A model generated the notes under the pieces. It was given only the letters and a program-made list of their open reading frames with translations, did no database searches and was not told the origin of the DNA. Shown in pieces: positions 17,177-26,750 of a stretch of 64,000 nucleotides of DNA. How positions within the stretch are numbered: the stretch's first letter is position 1; every line of letters begins with the position of its first letter. The translations under genes and the position numbers were made by a program. The stretch is from Planococcus versutus (lineage in GTDB: Bacteria; Bacillota; Bacilli; Bacillales_A; Planococcaceae), in assembly GCF_001186155.3 (NCBI RefSeq), contig NZ_CP016540.2:1528001-1592000 (forward strand), in the 5' to 3' direction.

Positions 17177-17932
17177 TCAATAGAGCGATTCTGGGTTAAT
17201 CCCAAAATCAGTCTTTAGCACAAGTTGTTTCTCTTCAAAAGTTAAATCCGATTTTTGTTTTTCACCATTGTCAGAACGTGTTAATTGAGTGCCAGATAAC
17301 GTGATTCGTCCATCTTGAGTTGCACGTGTAACCAAGTCAGCGTGTGTGAAAGAAGAATTTTTGGAGACTTGATTGAATACACACCCTTCATGAAAGTCTA
17401 CGAGTTGTTTTGCAACAGTTGAAAATCGGTACAAAGTCTTTTCATCATCTCGAGTTTGACGAATCAAGTCATAACAATCATCTTCGCGTGATTCAACACG
17501 ATATAAACCACTGTGATCTTTATGAGGTCGACCGTTTAGTGAAATTGGATGGAGTGTCGAGTCCCCAAACCCCACATCTACTAAGTAAGATTGATCAAGT
17601 TCTACAATGATAGCAGCATGCGTATCAGATTTTGCCCATGTCCCATTCGGTCTACGAACTGTAGCAGCTATCAATTTTGCGTCATAGCCCAACTCGCTCA
17701 AAAGCCAGTGAAATAAGCCATTCAACTCGTAGCAATAGCCTCCACGTTGTCTGCCAACAACTTTTTCGTATATGCTTTCAAGATTTAAGTAAATAGGTAT
17801 TCGACGGATCACATCTAGGTTTTCAAACGGAATATGTTGCATGTGCATAAATTGTAATTCATCAAGTTGCTCGAAAGTAATTTCTTTTTTTGCTCTAGCG
17901 TGAAAACGAGCCAAGTATTTTTCTTTATTCAT
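17177..17932 (-). CDS. Arylamine N-acetyltransferase
   Basis: A 251-residue NAT-family enzyme transferring acetyl from acetyl-CoA to arylamines, hydrazines or related acceptors. The catalytic triad is visible: Cys67 in RGGYCYELN, His105 in KSDTHAAI and Asp119 in VDVGFGD. Length is slightly below the usual ~270. GGAGACG precedes the ATG. Its start codon lies inside the palindrome TATTCATGAATA, a second copy of which lies 69 bp away before the divergent LacI gene, so the pair may be co-regulated. Confidence 0.92.
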   Translation of the reverse strand: MNKEKYLARFHARAKKEITFEQLDELQFMHMQHIPFENLDVIRRIPIYLNLESIYEKVVGRQRGGYCYELNGLFHWLLSELGYDAKLIAATVRRPNGTWAKSDTHAAIIVELDQSYLVDVGFGDSTLHPISLNGRPHKDHSGLYRVESREDDCYDLIRQTRDDEKTLYRFSTVAKQLVDFHEGCVFNQVSKNSSFTHADLVTRATQDGRITLSGTQLTRSDNGEKQKSDLTFEEKQLVLKTDFGINPESLY

Positions 17933-18006
17933 GAATAACGTCTCCTTTTATTTGAATAAATTTTATATTTAATATGAAAAATTATTCATTTATCTATTCA
18001 TGAATA
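17926..18006. promoter_or_regulatory. Two copies of palindrome TATTCATGAATA
   Basis: Perfect 12-bp palindromes at 17926-17937, overlapping the NAT start codon, and at 17995-18006, upstream of the LacI gene. They are 69 bp apart in the divergent intergenic region. They are candidate operators for the adjacent LacI regulator, although they lack the central CG of classical LacI operators. Confidence 0.4.
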
Positions 18007-18099
18007 ATTATGATACAATGAATAAAATAATGGTTAGTGCAGACTACTGACTTAATGAATAACTCTATTTATGACAGCAAGAAAGCAGGGTGGAGCAAA

Positions 18100-19098
18100 A
18101 TGGTATCAACAACAGATGTGGCAAAATATGCAGGCGTTTCGCAAACTACTGTTTCACGTGTTTTAAACAAACCGGACCAAGTAAAGCGAACAACTTACGA
18201 TCAAGTAATGCGTGCGGTACGTGAACTGAATTATGATGCAGTTGAAATCGAGAAAAAAGTTGCTCCTTTAGTCAAATTAACAACTATTGCCTTGATTGTT
18301 GATTCATTGGGTGATTCAGTTTATTTGAATGCAATGCCGTCAATCATTACCACAACGCAACAACAAGGTTATCAAGTAACCATCCATTTCACTACAAAAA
18401 AAGATGAACTTGACATGTATGAATTGATCTTGTCTAACAATCCTGCTGGGATTATTGTAATTTCTACTTTGCTTCAACAAGTATCTCACGAGAAATTAAT
18501 GCAATCAACAGTTCCATTTGTCTTATTAAATTCATCAAGCATAACGAGTCGTCATTCGATAAGTTTGAATAATATCGAAGCAGGCTATTTAGCCACAAAA
18601 TATTTAATTGACGCAAGACACGAAGAAATTTTTTGGGTAGGCGGGACTTTAAGCAGTCCATCTACAAAAGACGGATTACTTGGTTTTGTTCAAGCGTTTC
18701 AAGAAGCTCAGTTTAAAGTTGGCAAAAAGCACTTAATAGTTACTGACCTAGATAAATTTTCTTTATTTGATGTGTGGAAAGACTTGCAGGGATTACCAAA
18801 TAAAGCAACAGCTATTGTAGCTGCTACAGATGAAATTGCTATTCAATTGATGGACTTTTACCAAAGAGCAGGTTACAACATTCCACAAGACATTAGCATC
18901 ATGGGGATTGGCAATTCAGCGATTAGTGAACATTCATCGCTTGGATTAACGTCTGTGGGAACATCGACTAGTTTAGCGAATATAGGTCAAGAAACCGTAA
19001 AGCGTTTGCTTGATATCGTCAACAATAACCAAAACGAAGCTTTTCACGTAACTAAAGAAGTTCACGTCTACGAAAGAGCGACAACAGCAATTTTGTGA
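18100..19098 (+). CDS. LacI-family transcriptional regulator
   Basis: A 332-residue regulator: N-terminal helix-turn-helix TTDVAKYAGVSQTTVSRVLN (residues 3-22), hinge, and periplasmic-binding-like sugar domain ending STSLANIGQETVKRLL. The frame is open from 18037, but GGGTGGAG six bases before the ATG at 18100 gives the proper start. No sugar genes adjoin. The nearest divergent gene is the NAT enzyme, so the target may be that gene, itself, or distant genes. Effector unknown. Confidence 0.9.
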   Translation: MVSTTDVAKYAGVSQTTVSRVLNKPDQVKRTTYDQVMRAVRELNYDAVEIEKKVAPLVKLTTIALIVDSLGDSVYLNAMPSIITTTQQQGYQVTIHFTTKKDELDMYELILSNNPAGIIVISTLLQQVSHEKLMQSTVPFVLLNSSSITSRHSISLNNIEAGYLATKYLIDARHEEIFWVGGTLSSPSTKDGLLGFVQAFQEAQFKVGKKHLIVTDLDKFSLFDVWKDLQGLPNKATAIVAATDEIAIQLMDFYQRAGYNIPQDISIMGIGNSAISEHSSLGLTSVGTSTSLANIGQETVKRLLDIVNNNQNEAFHVTKEVHVYERATTAIL

Positions 19099-19127
19099 GG
19101 CCGTCTTGCAATTAGCGCAAACGGTAT

Positions 19128-19164
19128 CAAAGAGCCTTACCGAGTTTATCGGTAAGGCTCTTTG
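19128..19164. terminator. Bidirectional terminator
   Basis: Perfect 16-bp stem (19128-19143 with 19149-19164), loop GTTTA, between the convergent LacI and YqcI/YcgG genes. Confidence 0.8.
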
Positions 19165-19184
19165 CGTTTAGAAGTCAAGTAACT

Positions 19185-19919
19185 TTATTTTAGTTCTTTA
19201 TGTGTGAATGGACATTTTCCTTTAATCGGTTCGCTATCGTCACCAATGAAAAATTGTTTCCACTCGTTGTGTTCAGGATCTCCAAAATGGCTAATGTCTG
19301 GATGTGTCGGTAAATGATCCCATGCTTCTACACGTTGACGCACTTTTTCACGCGACATGACGCCGCCTTTTTCCGTGCCTTTTAATCCTTCAAAAATGCG
19401 ACGAGGTTGGAATCCCAGAACCATTGAATTTCCGAGGTCACGTGTTTTACGTTGCTTATATGCAGGGGTATTACCGAAGACAAAGATTGGTTCGCCTTTG
19501 AACGTGAAGTCCCATAAATAATGATCAGGATCACGTGGTGCGTCTTTTGGCCAGTCCATTTCATCTTCATCATGCAAGTATTGAAGAATGTCCCAAAACT
19601 GCTTACGGTATGCTTCTAGTGTGCCTTCTTGTTTAAACGGTTCAACAAAGATAAACAATCCGTGACGTTTGTGTTTAGGATCGTTGAATAAGCTTAAGAA
19701 TGATTCAACCGCAAGCGGTAAATTACGCCAATCGTCTTGTGTAATGTAGGCATAACGCAATTCACCTTTGTTCTCCCCATTCATGCCGAAATAACATGGA
19801 AACGTCTTGTCGGTCACCGTATCATGAAAAGTTTTGTATTCAGTTAAAAGCCATTCAGGCAAATCTGTCCGTGTTGAAAAATCTTTTTTTGTGAGCAGAG
19901 CAGTATTAGTTGTAATCAT
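19185..19919 (-). CDS. YqcI/YcgG family protein
   Basis: A 244-residue protein of the YqcI/YcgG family, found in Bacillus and actinobacteria. Typical motifs: FPCYFGMNGENKGELRYAY near residue 40, the DPDHYLWDFTF block, and FGNTPAYKQRKTRDLGNSMVLGFQPR. Function unknown, with proposals of a heme or redox role because of the conserved Cys and CPF near the C-terminus. GGAGGAAC at 19924-19933 defines the ATG at 19919 rather than the earlier in-frame ATG that overlaps it. Confidence 0.85.
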   Translation of the reverse strand: MITTNTALLTKKDFSTRTDLPEWLLTEYKTFHDTVTDKTFPCYFGMNGENKGELRYAYITQDDWRNLPLAVESFLSLFNDPKHKRHGLFIFVEPFKQEGTLEAYRKQFWDILQYLHDEDEMDWPKDAPRDPDHYLWDFTFKGEPIFVFGNTPAYKQRKTRDLGNSMVLGFQPRRIFEGLKGTEKGGVMSREKVRQRVEAWDHLPTHPDISHFGDPEHNEWKQFFIGDDSEPIKGKCPFTHKELK

Positions 19920-19995
19920 TAAAAGTTCCTCCATCTTCCAATTGAAATAAATTCTTGTATTTATTCTTGTTCCCTAAGGGACGAAGAACAAAACA

Positions 19996-20022
19996 AAAAC
20001 GACTGAAAAGTTTCAGTCGTTT
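19996..20022 (-). terminator. Intrinsic terminator after DUF2207 gene
   Basis: ACGACTGAAA pairs with TTTCAGTCGT around 20000-20020, with an A-run on the plus side giving a T-run on minus. Confidence 0.75.
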
Positions 20023-20030
20023 GTAAGTAT

Positions 20031-21707
20031 TTAAAAAGCACCGGATCCGCCACCACCACCACCCACGCCGCCACCAGATATAGAGCCTGATGCACTAGCT
20101 GAAGCGCTTGTGCTGGTATTGGCTGCGATAAATAGCCCGGTAAGTAGTACGGGGTTATAAAAGATGCCAAAGTTTGCGAAAGCCGTGTCGCTATATGCTT
20201 GTGTAAAGCGTTTTGTTTTTTCATTTGTCGATTTTTCGTCCGTACCAAGAACATAAGCGTAAGCCCTCATTTTTTCATCTGAAGTGAGCGCACGCCATTT
20301 GGAGTTATCAAGATTTTCCATTGCTAAACGTAAGTGTTTCCATTCCTCTCGAATGACATGACCTTCATAAACAAGTGGGGAATAAAAACAAAAAGCAACA
20401 AACAAGATACTAAGAACCAGTGCAGTTGCCATTAATAATAAGAGATTCATGACTCCGAAAAATACTGCTGAACCCATTAAAGCTAGTCCGATAAATCCGA
20501 CTGTCCAGCGAAGTAAGAGAGGCTTACCATACAAATTATGTTGTTTCACTTCTGCTGCAACTTCTTGTTGCCATTGTGTAATTGAATCATTGTAAGCAGC
20601 ATGATTGAGTTCGTTGTCTGTATAGTTTTTTAGATCTTGTGTTTTAAAAAACTCATCATCGCCAACTTTATCAAAAAGCAATTCAATTAAAACAGACTCA
20701 TGATCAAATTCTGTCTTGCGATTGATCAAGCGGAATTGATCTTCTGAAAGTTGTTCAACATTCTTTTTGCGAACCAATTCCATTAAAGCCGCTGCCGTTA
20801 CAGCAGGCGTTAAAATGGAAGACTGAGTGAAATACAAAGTTGCTGGAATGCTCATTTTTTGTTGAGGTACCAAAAACTCATCTGTTTTTGGTTTTGCTTG
20901 TTGTTTTGTTTTACGTGTCCGGTTCCAAGCCCATGCGGTCATGGCGAGTAGTAAGGCAGCTACAGCAGGTAACAGACTGGTGCCAATTGATCGACCGGTG
21001 TTTTGCCTTGTTGCAAACACCAAAGCTTCGTCTTCTAACCGTTCTTTTTCATCAGCTATCTCCATTTTGATCGAGCCATTTTGTTCAGACAGTGTAGGGA
21101 ACAACTCTGCATCAAAAACAACTCGGACGTCTCCGTTAGCACCTGAAGGAACTTTGCCCATCGTAAAACGAACCTCACCTTTTTCTTTTAATTGACCTGT
21201 CTCATACGCTTCACCATAACCAACAAATTCTACTTGTTGAGTTGGAGCAGGGGGCAAGACCGTTATGACCATTTGTTCGTAGTCACTGTCATTGCGGTCA
21301 TCGAAAAACGGCCAATAAAATTCAGCGCCATCTTCAAATTTTTCAACAGCGTTTTGAATCTCGTAACGCAATTGGATGGTTACAGTTTCGTCATCGCCTG
21401 AGCGGAATATTTTATACACATTGCCTTCACGTTCGACTTTTAACTTTTTGCCATTTTCTTCACCTGTGAATTTCTGAATTGCTGTACCATCTTTTGGTAT
21501 GATTTCGCGACTGATTCCATTAAAGTCATCTTCAAACACATAAGTATGATTTTCTGTGACATCTACCGTTCCATCAGCATTAACTTGTGCCTCAATCAGT
21601 ACTTCAGAAATGGCATACTCAACAGCCAGTGCTTGTAGGGGAAACAAAGTAAATAGAAATAGCGTGATCAACACTGCAAGTCTTTTTTTCTTATACATCG
21701 TCTTCAC
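20031..21707 (-). CDS. DUF2207 membrane protein
   Basis: A 558-residue membrane protein. It has an N-terminal signal peptide (residues 1-28), an extracytoplasmic DUF2207 beta domain (about 29-220, with VDVTENHTYVFEDDFNGISREI), a first membrane helix near 248-264, a cytoplasmic segment (285-400), two further helices near 407-450, and a C-terminal Gly/Ser-rich tail ending GGGGGGSGAF, characteristic of the family. It belongs to a widespread but uncharacterised surface-protein group. It is monocistronic. Confidence 0.88.
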   Translation of the reverse strand: MKTMYKKKRLAVLITLFLFTLFPLQALAVEYAISEVLIEAQVNADGTVDVTENHTYVFEDDFNGISREIIPKDGTAIQKFTGEENGKKLKVEREGNVYKIFRSGDDETVTIQLRYEIQNAVEKFEDGAEFYWPFFDDRNDSDYEQMVITVLPPAPTQQVEFVGYGEAYETGQLKEKGEVRFTMGKVPSGANGDVRVVFDAELFPTLSEQNGSIKMEIADEKERLEDEALVFATRQNTGRSIGTSLLPAVAALLLAMTAWAWNRTRKTKQQAKPKTDEFLVPQQKMSIPATLYFTQSSILTPAVTAAALMELVRKKNVEQLSEDQFRLINRKTEFDHESVLIELLFDKVGDDEFFKTQDLKNYTDNELNHAAYNDSITQWQQEVAAEVKQHNLYGKPLLLRWTVGFIGLALMGSAVFFGVMNLLLLMATALVLSILFVAFCFYSPLVYEGHVIREEWKHLRLAMENLDNSKWRALTSDEKMRAYAYVLGTDEKSTNEKTKRFTQAYSDTAFANFGIFYNPVLLTGLFIAANTSTSASASASGSISGGGVGGGGGGSGAF

Positions 21708-22056
21708 CTCTCTTTATTTACGAGCTAGTCTGTAAAAAAATTCAGAAAGATTAAATAAACGTAATTTAGTTTACTTTTACTATTAATTGTCTCTAACGAA
21801 CGAGTGTCAACAAATTCTACAGTTAAAATTGATTGATATTCACCGTGAAAAGAAAAATGGAAAGGATTTTGAATGGAAGAGCATAGTATGAATTGCAGAA
21901 ATCTCTCTTTCAAAAAAGTGAATTTTCACTTATTGTTGTAAGTATAACAAGAATTAGCACAATACAGCAAAAAACTAGAAAGTTAGCTGTTTTTGAATAA
22001 ATGCACAGCGGATAAATACATCCGATGTGCAAGTTTATTGCGTATTTATTTCACTT
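21708..22056. other. Intergenic region, 349 bp
   Basis: Upstream DNA of the DUF2207 gene. An imperfect hairpin at 22002-22031 (TGCACAGCGGAT with ATCCGATGTGCA, one mismatch) is the probable terminator of the potassium channel gene on minus. I see no credible gene here. Confidence 0.5.
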
Positions 22057-23049
22057 TTACAAACTTGGCCATGATCGACCATCTGCTTTAAGACCACCAA
22101 GCAATTTTCTTCGACGAGTTTCTAGTGTTGCAAAGCTATTGGTGTATTCTTTTTCTGACCTTAAGGGAATTCCTACGTCGTGAAGAAAATGAAAGTTTGG
22201 CAGAGCTGGTTCAATTTCTGATGGTTGATAAATAGATTGTTCAAGTGCTTTTAAATACAAATCGACACTTGATCGCATTTCTTGTAAAAGCATTTGATTT
22301 GGATGGTGCAGCGTTGGAATTGCAAATTTAATAATACTCAACGTTTCGTCTAACACTGTTACAGCTGTTGGAACAGCTGTGTCAGTGCTGACAGAGTGGT
22401 AATAATGTAGAACAGGATAAGCGACGTGTTGAGCGGCAAGCGAGCTCAATTGGTCCGAAAAACTAGCAAGTAGCAAATCGAAATCGTGAAAATCTTCTCC
22501 ATTCCATGCACTTTTTGTCAGTTCTTCCGCCGACTGACCTAATCCTAATACACTGGCTGCAAACGATCGCTTCATGGTGACTGCTCCCAAAATGGAAAGT
22601 ATATAAGTTACACCAAATGTGATCAACAGCATACCCGTACCCGTTGCAAAAACTGAAACCATTTGTGCATTGCCTTCTGCTGGACTAAAATCACCATTGC
22701 CAAGTGTGAAAATTAAATAACCAGCAAAATAAATGCGGTCAAACCAAGAAATGGGATCTGTTCCTTGTGACGGAGAAATGCCTTGTTCTAATCCAGTAAA
22801 GACAAAAGTCCATCCAGCCCACAATGATAAAATCCACATTAATAAAGTCGCACTTAAAACAATCGGACCGGCTAAACTTAACAAGGTAGATTGTCCTCCA
22901 CTTAACATTTTCATCACTTTCCAAATAAGCGAAGATAAGCGATTGGTAATTGGTCCTGCGCCACCGTCGACCCATAAAGTGGTCCAAATAAAATCAATAA
23001 TGCATAGTACAACCAAAATAATACCAATAAGTAAGTAAACTGTATTCAA
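22057..23049 (-). CDS. Potassium channel-like protein
   Basis: A 330-residue ion channel protein. The N-terminal half has four hydrophobic segments, with a selectivity-filter-like TLGNGDFSP at about residues 116-124 (TxGxGD, with Asn in place of Tyr or Phe). It matches a two-helix pore preceded by extra helices. The C-terminal ~170 residues are cytoplasmic and helical, without a recognisable RCK domain. The gene is divergent from the Imm-5-like gene, with a 54-bp gap. Confidence 0.8.
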   Translation of the reverse strand: MNTVYLLIGIILVVLCIIDFIWTTLWVDGGAGPITNRLSSLIWKVMKMLSGGQSTLLSLAGPIVLSATLLMWILSLWAGWTFVFTGLEQGISPSQGTDPISWFDRIYFAGYLIFTLGNGDFSPAEGNAQMVSVFATGTGMLLITFGVTYILSILGAVTMKRSFAASVLGLGQSAEELTKSAWNGEDFHDFDLLLASFSDQLSSLAAQHVAYPVLHYYHSVSTDTAVPTAVTVLDETLSIIKFAIPTLHHPNQMLLQEMRSSVDLYLKALEQSIYQPSEIEPALPNFHFLHDVGIPLRSEKEYTNSFATLETRRRKLLGGLKADGRSWPSL

Positions 23050-23103
23050 CCAATCATTCCTTTCGTGAAAAACATTCTATTATGCAGAAAAGAGGAGAGT
23101 ATT

Positions 23104-23565
23104 ATGGAAAGTAAGCTTAAACTTAACATCGTCGACAGGGCTGAAGTACGCAGAGAAATTGACGAACTTACAAATCAAACCAGTCAAGTTGACTTGTCCA
23201 AATGGGCTATTAGCATTGCCCAACATGCATACTTAGCTTTGACAAACGACTTCCCCTATAAAGCAAAACTTGAAAGTGAAATAAATGTAAATAAACAGTG
23301 GCAACAAGGTCGAGCAACCGTTCATCAAGTGAGACAAGCCGGATTCAGCGTTCATAAAATCGCGAGAGAATGTGAAGATGAAACGACAAAAGCAGTGATA
23401 AGAGCTATTGGACAAGCAATTAGTACAGGGCACATGAAGGCTCACGCATTGATTGCTTCGGACTATGCCATCAAAGCAGTCGGGCTCTATTCGAACGACA
23501 ATCTTCATCTAATTACTGAAGAAAGAACATGGCAATTAGCGGAATTGAAAAAAATCCACAATTAA
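23104..23565 (+). CDS. Putative immunity protein, Imm-5-like
   Basis: A 153-residue all-helical protein (WAISIAQHAYLALTND near residue 32; ATVHQVRQAGFSVHKIARE; AIGQAISTGHMKAHALIASDYAIKAV). This pattern fits the group annotated as putative or Imm-5-like immunity proteins, which resemble antitoxins of polymorphic toxins. GAGGAG eight bases upstream fixes the ATG at 23104. No toxin gene is adjacent, so it would be an orphan immunity gene or serve another purpose. The assignment rests on overall pattern and not on catalytic residues. Confidence 0.6.
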   Translation: MESKLKLNIVDRAEVRREIDELTNQTSQVDLSKWAISIAQHAYLALTNDFPYKAKLESEINVNKQWQQGRATVHQVRQAGFSVHKIARECEDETTKAVIRAIGQAISTGHMKAHALIASDYAIKAVGLYSNDNLHLITEERTWQLAELKKIHN

Positions 23566-23602
23566 GGCATGGACATTTTAGTTCAAAAAAGGAGTAGAGC
23601 AA

Positions 23603-24628
23603 ATGAAAAAAACTTTGTATTGAGCCGCTTGGTTATCACGCTATTTCTTATGATACAGGGGTGTGTCAAAAAAGACGACTTTTTAAAAAGAGAAAACCAA
23701 ATGACTAAACTGCAAGGAACGTGGAATGGAACAATTCAAGTGGCTACTTAATCATTGCCTATTGATGTCACATTTGACGACCCACAAGTTTATTTTGAAA
23801 TGATGATTCAAAACCAAAAACTTACATTTGATAGAGCGCTTGACCAAGAAAGTATTTTAGGAACGTTCACACAATAAAGGCAATCTTTTAGGTTTGATTT
23901 AAAAAAGTCCAGAAGTTCGGAAACAGAGGAAATTGGGACGAAAATAGAAATTCCAGTAGCAGAAGAAACATGACAGCACTCGTCGTGATACCTGAAGGAG
24001 AAGGATCGTTTCCGGCAATGTTAATTTGGTCAGGTTCTGGACCAACGGATAAACATGGCAATTCGCCATTGATGACAGGAAATAATAATAGCTTTCAAAT
24101 GGTAGCGCAAGCGTTAGCAATACAAGGAATTGCATCTATTCGTTACGATAAGCAAGAAGTCGGAGAAAACACAGCGCTAGTCAGTAAAGAAGAAGACTTG
24201 CGATTTGATGATTATGTTCGTGATGCGGTGGCTTGGATAGATTATGCTAGTACGGACGACAGCTTTAGCTCGATTGGCGCCATTGGACATAGTGAAGACT
24301 CTTTAATCGGGATGATTGCAGCAAAACAACAAGCATCGTCTTTTGTATCACTTGCAGGAGCGGGAAGTGCAGTTGATATGTGTTGAGCGAGCAATTAATC
24401 GCTCAATTACGAGAAAATCTACTTGCTGAATCAACTGACATCATCGAACAATTAAAAAGCGGAAAAACCGTGGATCGTGTGAGTCCAGAACTCACTCGTA
24501 TTTTCCGGCCATCGGTGCAACCTTCTTTGATTTCTTGGGTAGCTTACGACCCTCAAGAAGAACTAGCAAAGTTAAATGTGCCACTCGCAGATGGATTGAT
24601 CGAGAAAATCACCACATTCATAAAATAA
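23603..24628 (+). pseudogene. Alpha/beta hydrolase lipoprotein, heavily decayed
   Basis: Remains of a secreted serine hydrolase. They show an N-terminal lipoprotein signal in a shifted frame (LVITLFLMIQGC), an accessory domain (KLQGTWNGTIQV...VYFEMMIQNQKLTFD), and the hydrolase core (AMLIWSGSGPTDKHGNSP as oxyanion region; GHSED where functional relatives have GHSEG). Lesions include a frameshift near 23620, TAA stops at 23749 and 23875, frameshifts near 23960 and 24375, and an internal deletion near 24585 that removes the Asp region. Stops plus deletion make this a real pseudogene. AGGAG at 23590 marks the old start. Confidence 0.8.
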
Positions 24629-24789
24629 GATTCAAACCTGGGTTCTGTCACTTCATGCGACGAGAAGACTTTCAGTAAAAAAATAAAAAACTCTTTATTT
24701 ATCTTAAATTTTTGCTAAAATAAGAAGGCGAGTGGATTAGAAGCTTTCATAGACAAAGTCGGCCACTTTGCAAAAGGGAGGAAGAGTCA

Positions 24790-24999
24790 ATTTCAAATAA
24801 TTGGTTATGGTTGCCGGTATTGATTCTTGCGATGAATTGTATTCGCTATGTAGAAAAAATAATACATAGCAGTTTGGCTTTCCATCAAGTCGTTTTATTT
24901 TCATTGTATATCGTCGGCATCCTGTATGTGCTGTGGGCTATTTATAGAGGACAACGTATACCAAATAAACCAACAGGCAAACGATATTTTAAAACCTGA
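24790..24999 (+). CDS. Small membrane protein with likely ATT start, 69 aa
   Basis: A hydrophobic ~69-residue protein (SNNWLWLPVLILAMNC...VLFSLYIVGILYVLWAIYRGQRI) with two membrane segments and a basic tail. A strong GGGAGG site at 24776-24781 lies eight bases before an in-frame ATT at 24790. No ATG or GTG is suitably placed; the next candidates are TTG at 24811 and ATG at 24832, both too far away. Either ATT is used or ATG mutated to ATT. Family not recognised. Confidence 0.5.
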   Translation: MSNNWLWLPVLILAMNCIRYVEKIIHSSLAFHQVVLFSLYIVGILYVLWAIYRGQRIPNKPTGKRYFKT

Positions 25000-25005
25000 T
25001 GCCTA

Positions 25006-25056
25006 ACTAAAAACCGCTTGCCCTAAGTAATGGGGCAAGCGGTTTTTAGTTTTTTT
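25006..25056. terminator. Bidirectional terminator
   Basis: Perfect 18-bp stem (25006-25023 with 25033-25050), followed by a T-run. It lies between convergent small genes. Confidence 0.88.
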
Positions 25057-25058
25057 GA

Positions 25059-25478
25059 TCAAATGGGATAATGTTCGTCTTGTAATAAGTTGTTCAGTGC
25101 TTGTCTTTCTAAATTAATTTCGCTACGTGTTCGAAAACCTTGTTGGCGAATCAATAAGAGAGGGAGGCTCCAACCTTTTAACTTTTGTTGAAGCAGAAAT
25201 ACACTCAAAATACCACTGACAATTGCCCATTTTTTATGGGTAAGTGATAAAAGAAAAGTTGCTGCTGTAGCGGAAGCTAAACTAACCACCAATACTTTTT
25301 CAGCATGCGTTTCACTGTCGAGTTCAGCAATCCGTTGAATGATTTCTTCAGGACTTTTTCGTTTAAATTGATGAATGCGTGCTTCAGTTTGACGTTCAAT
25401 TTCCTGATTGATGTATTCAGGTGTCTTTTGAGTTATGGTTGTTTGAGTTTGTGGCAAAGTGTCAATTTCTATAGACAT
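25059..25478 (-). CDS. DUF2892/YgaP-like membrane protein
   Basis: A 139-residue protein: a polar N-terminal ~65 residues rich in Gln/Glu, then two membrane helices (about 63-80 and 84-97), and a tail LPLLLIRQQGFRTRSEINLERQALNNL. That tail matches a family pattern usually written GWCPPLPxLRRLGxRTRxEIxxERYALK, seen in proteins often annotated DUF2892. The conserved Cys-Pro-Pro of that pattern is Ser-Leu-Pro here. Function unknown. Confidence 0.6.
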   Translation of the reverse strand: MSIEIDTLPQTQTTITQKTPEYINQEIERQTEARIHQFKRKSPEEIIQRIAELDSETHAEKVLVVSLASATAATFLLSLTHKKWAIVSGILSVFLLQQKLKGWSLPLLLIRQQGFRTRSEINLERQALNNLLQDEHYPI

Positions 25479-25714
25479 GTTTAATTCCCCTGCTTTCGGT
25501 CTTTTCTTTTGTATTCCGCATTAACAGACAGTTAAACATCAGATCAGTAAAAAGCGTCTACAAACTCTATTAGGAACTTTCCGCTTAGGCGAGCAACCAC
25601 CCACGAATCCGTTGTGGCTATTGTGAAACTCCGTAGCAGAAAGAAGAAAAGAGCATAAACATGATCGGCATCTTATGTTGTGTGCTTAGAAATAGTTGCT
25701 GTTCGCTTAGTTTA

Positions 25715-26566
25715 CTAGATGTCAAATTTCTTCCACACTACCGGTAACACTTCTATCAATTCGTGAGCTAGCAACGTATGTGCAGAGCGTGTGGTGATCC
25801 ATTCATCGGCACACGCTCCGTGAATATGAACTGCGTTTAAAACCGCGTGTTTCCAGTCCTCGTGGCAACACAGCATGCCGAGCATCATCCCAGTGAGCGT
25901 GTCACCTGAACCGCCTTTGGCAAGTGCGCTATTTCCTGTAGGATTGATCCACGTGTCGCCGTCTGGAAAAGCAACTACAGTCGAAGGTCCTTTTAGTACG
26001 ATGGCGACTTGTAACTTTTGTGCCCATAAAGATGCATAATGACTGCGGTTGGTTTCTAAAAGATTGATATCGACCCCTGTAATTCGAGCAAATTCAGCGG
26101 GATGTGGCGTTAAAATAACAGGCGATTGTCGAGTCGGGTAACTTCTTTTGCTTAATGCACCGGCATCTAAAATAATGGGAATCTGGCTTTCAAGTAAAAC
26201 CATTACAGCAGATTCTGTTGCACTATCTGGATGTGTTCCAGGTCCAATAGCTGCTGCTCGGTATGGATCTATTGAACTTTTACGCTGTGCGATTTGTTGT
26301 AAGCCGTTTTGTAAGTACGTCGCTTCAGGTAAACCCGAGACAATCATCGCGATTGCTTCGGGTTCAGTGGCAATTACTAGTTTACCTAAACCGCTCCGCA
26401 TGGCACCGAGTCCTGCGAGAAGTGCAGCGCCTGGCATTTCTTGTGTGCCAGCAATTAATAACGCTGTACCAAAACTGCCTTTATGGCTGTTAGAGTCTCT
26501 TCTGGGTAGTGTTGATTGCACATGAGCAGTTGTCCACAACTGAGGTGTGGAGGGAATTAAAGTCAT
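25715..26566 (-). CDS. nnrD: ADP-dependent NAD(P)H-hydrate dehydratase
   Basis: Repairs damaged (hydrated) NADH and NADPH using ADP. A 283-residue ribokinase-like enzyme of the YxkO/NnrD family. It has KGSFGTALLIAGTQEMPGAALLAGLGAMRSGLGKL at the N-terminus, the conserved TPHPAEFARITG, and the catalytic GGSGDTLTGMM loop near the C-terminus. It stands alone without the NnrE epimerase domain. GGGAGGAAT upstream supports the ATG at 26566; the frame extends further but lacks a site. Confidence 0.92.
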   Translation of the reverse strand: MTLIPSTPQLWTTAHVQSTLPRRDSNSHKGSFGTALLIAGTQEMPGAALLAGLGAMRSGLGKLVIATEPEAIAMIVSGLPEATYLQNGLQQIAQRKSSIDPYRAAAIGPGTHPDSATESAVMVLLESQIPIILDAGALSKRSYPTRQSPVILTPHPAEFARITGVDINLLETNRSHYASLWAQKLQVAIVLKGPSTVVAFPDGDTWINPTGNSALAKGGSGDTLTGMMLGMLCCHEDWKHAVLNAVHIHGACADEWITTRSAHTLLAHELIEVLPVVWKKFDI

Positions 26567-26750
26567 GTTTATTCCTCCCTTAGTTAGCTTCTTTATAAAG
26601 TTTAACTTATGCATAGCTTACTAATTGCTAAATCATTTATATGGAAATGCTTTATATAAGTAGTAAGCTTCACTTTTATTGTGAAACCGGTAGAATGTTC
26701 TTATCATCGCTTTTACTTACACTCAATTCTAGTCAAAAGGGGATAGAGAA

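Noticed and set aside
19961..20254. 97-codon ORF on minus
   Set aside because: Lies in another frame over the end of the DUF2207 gene and has no ribosome site or recognisable content.
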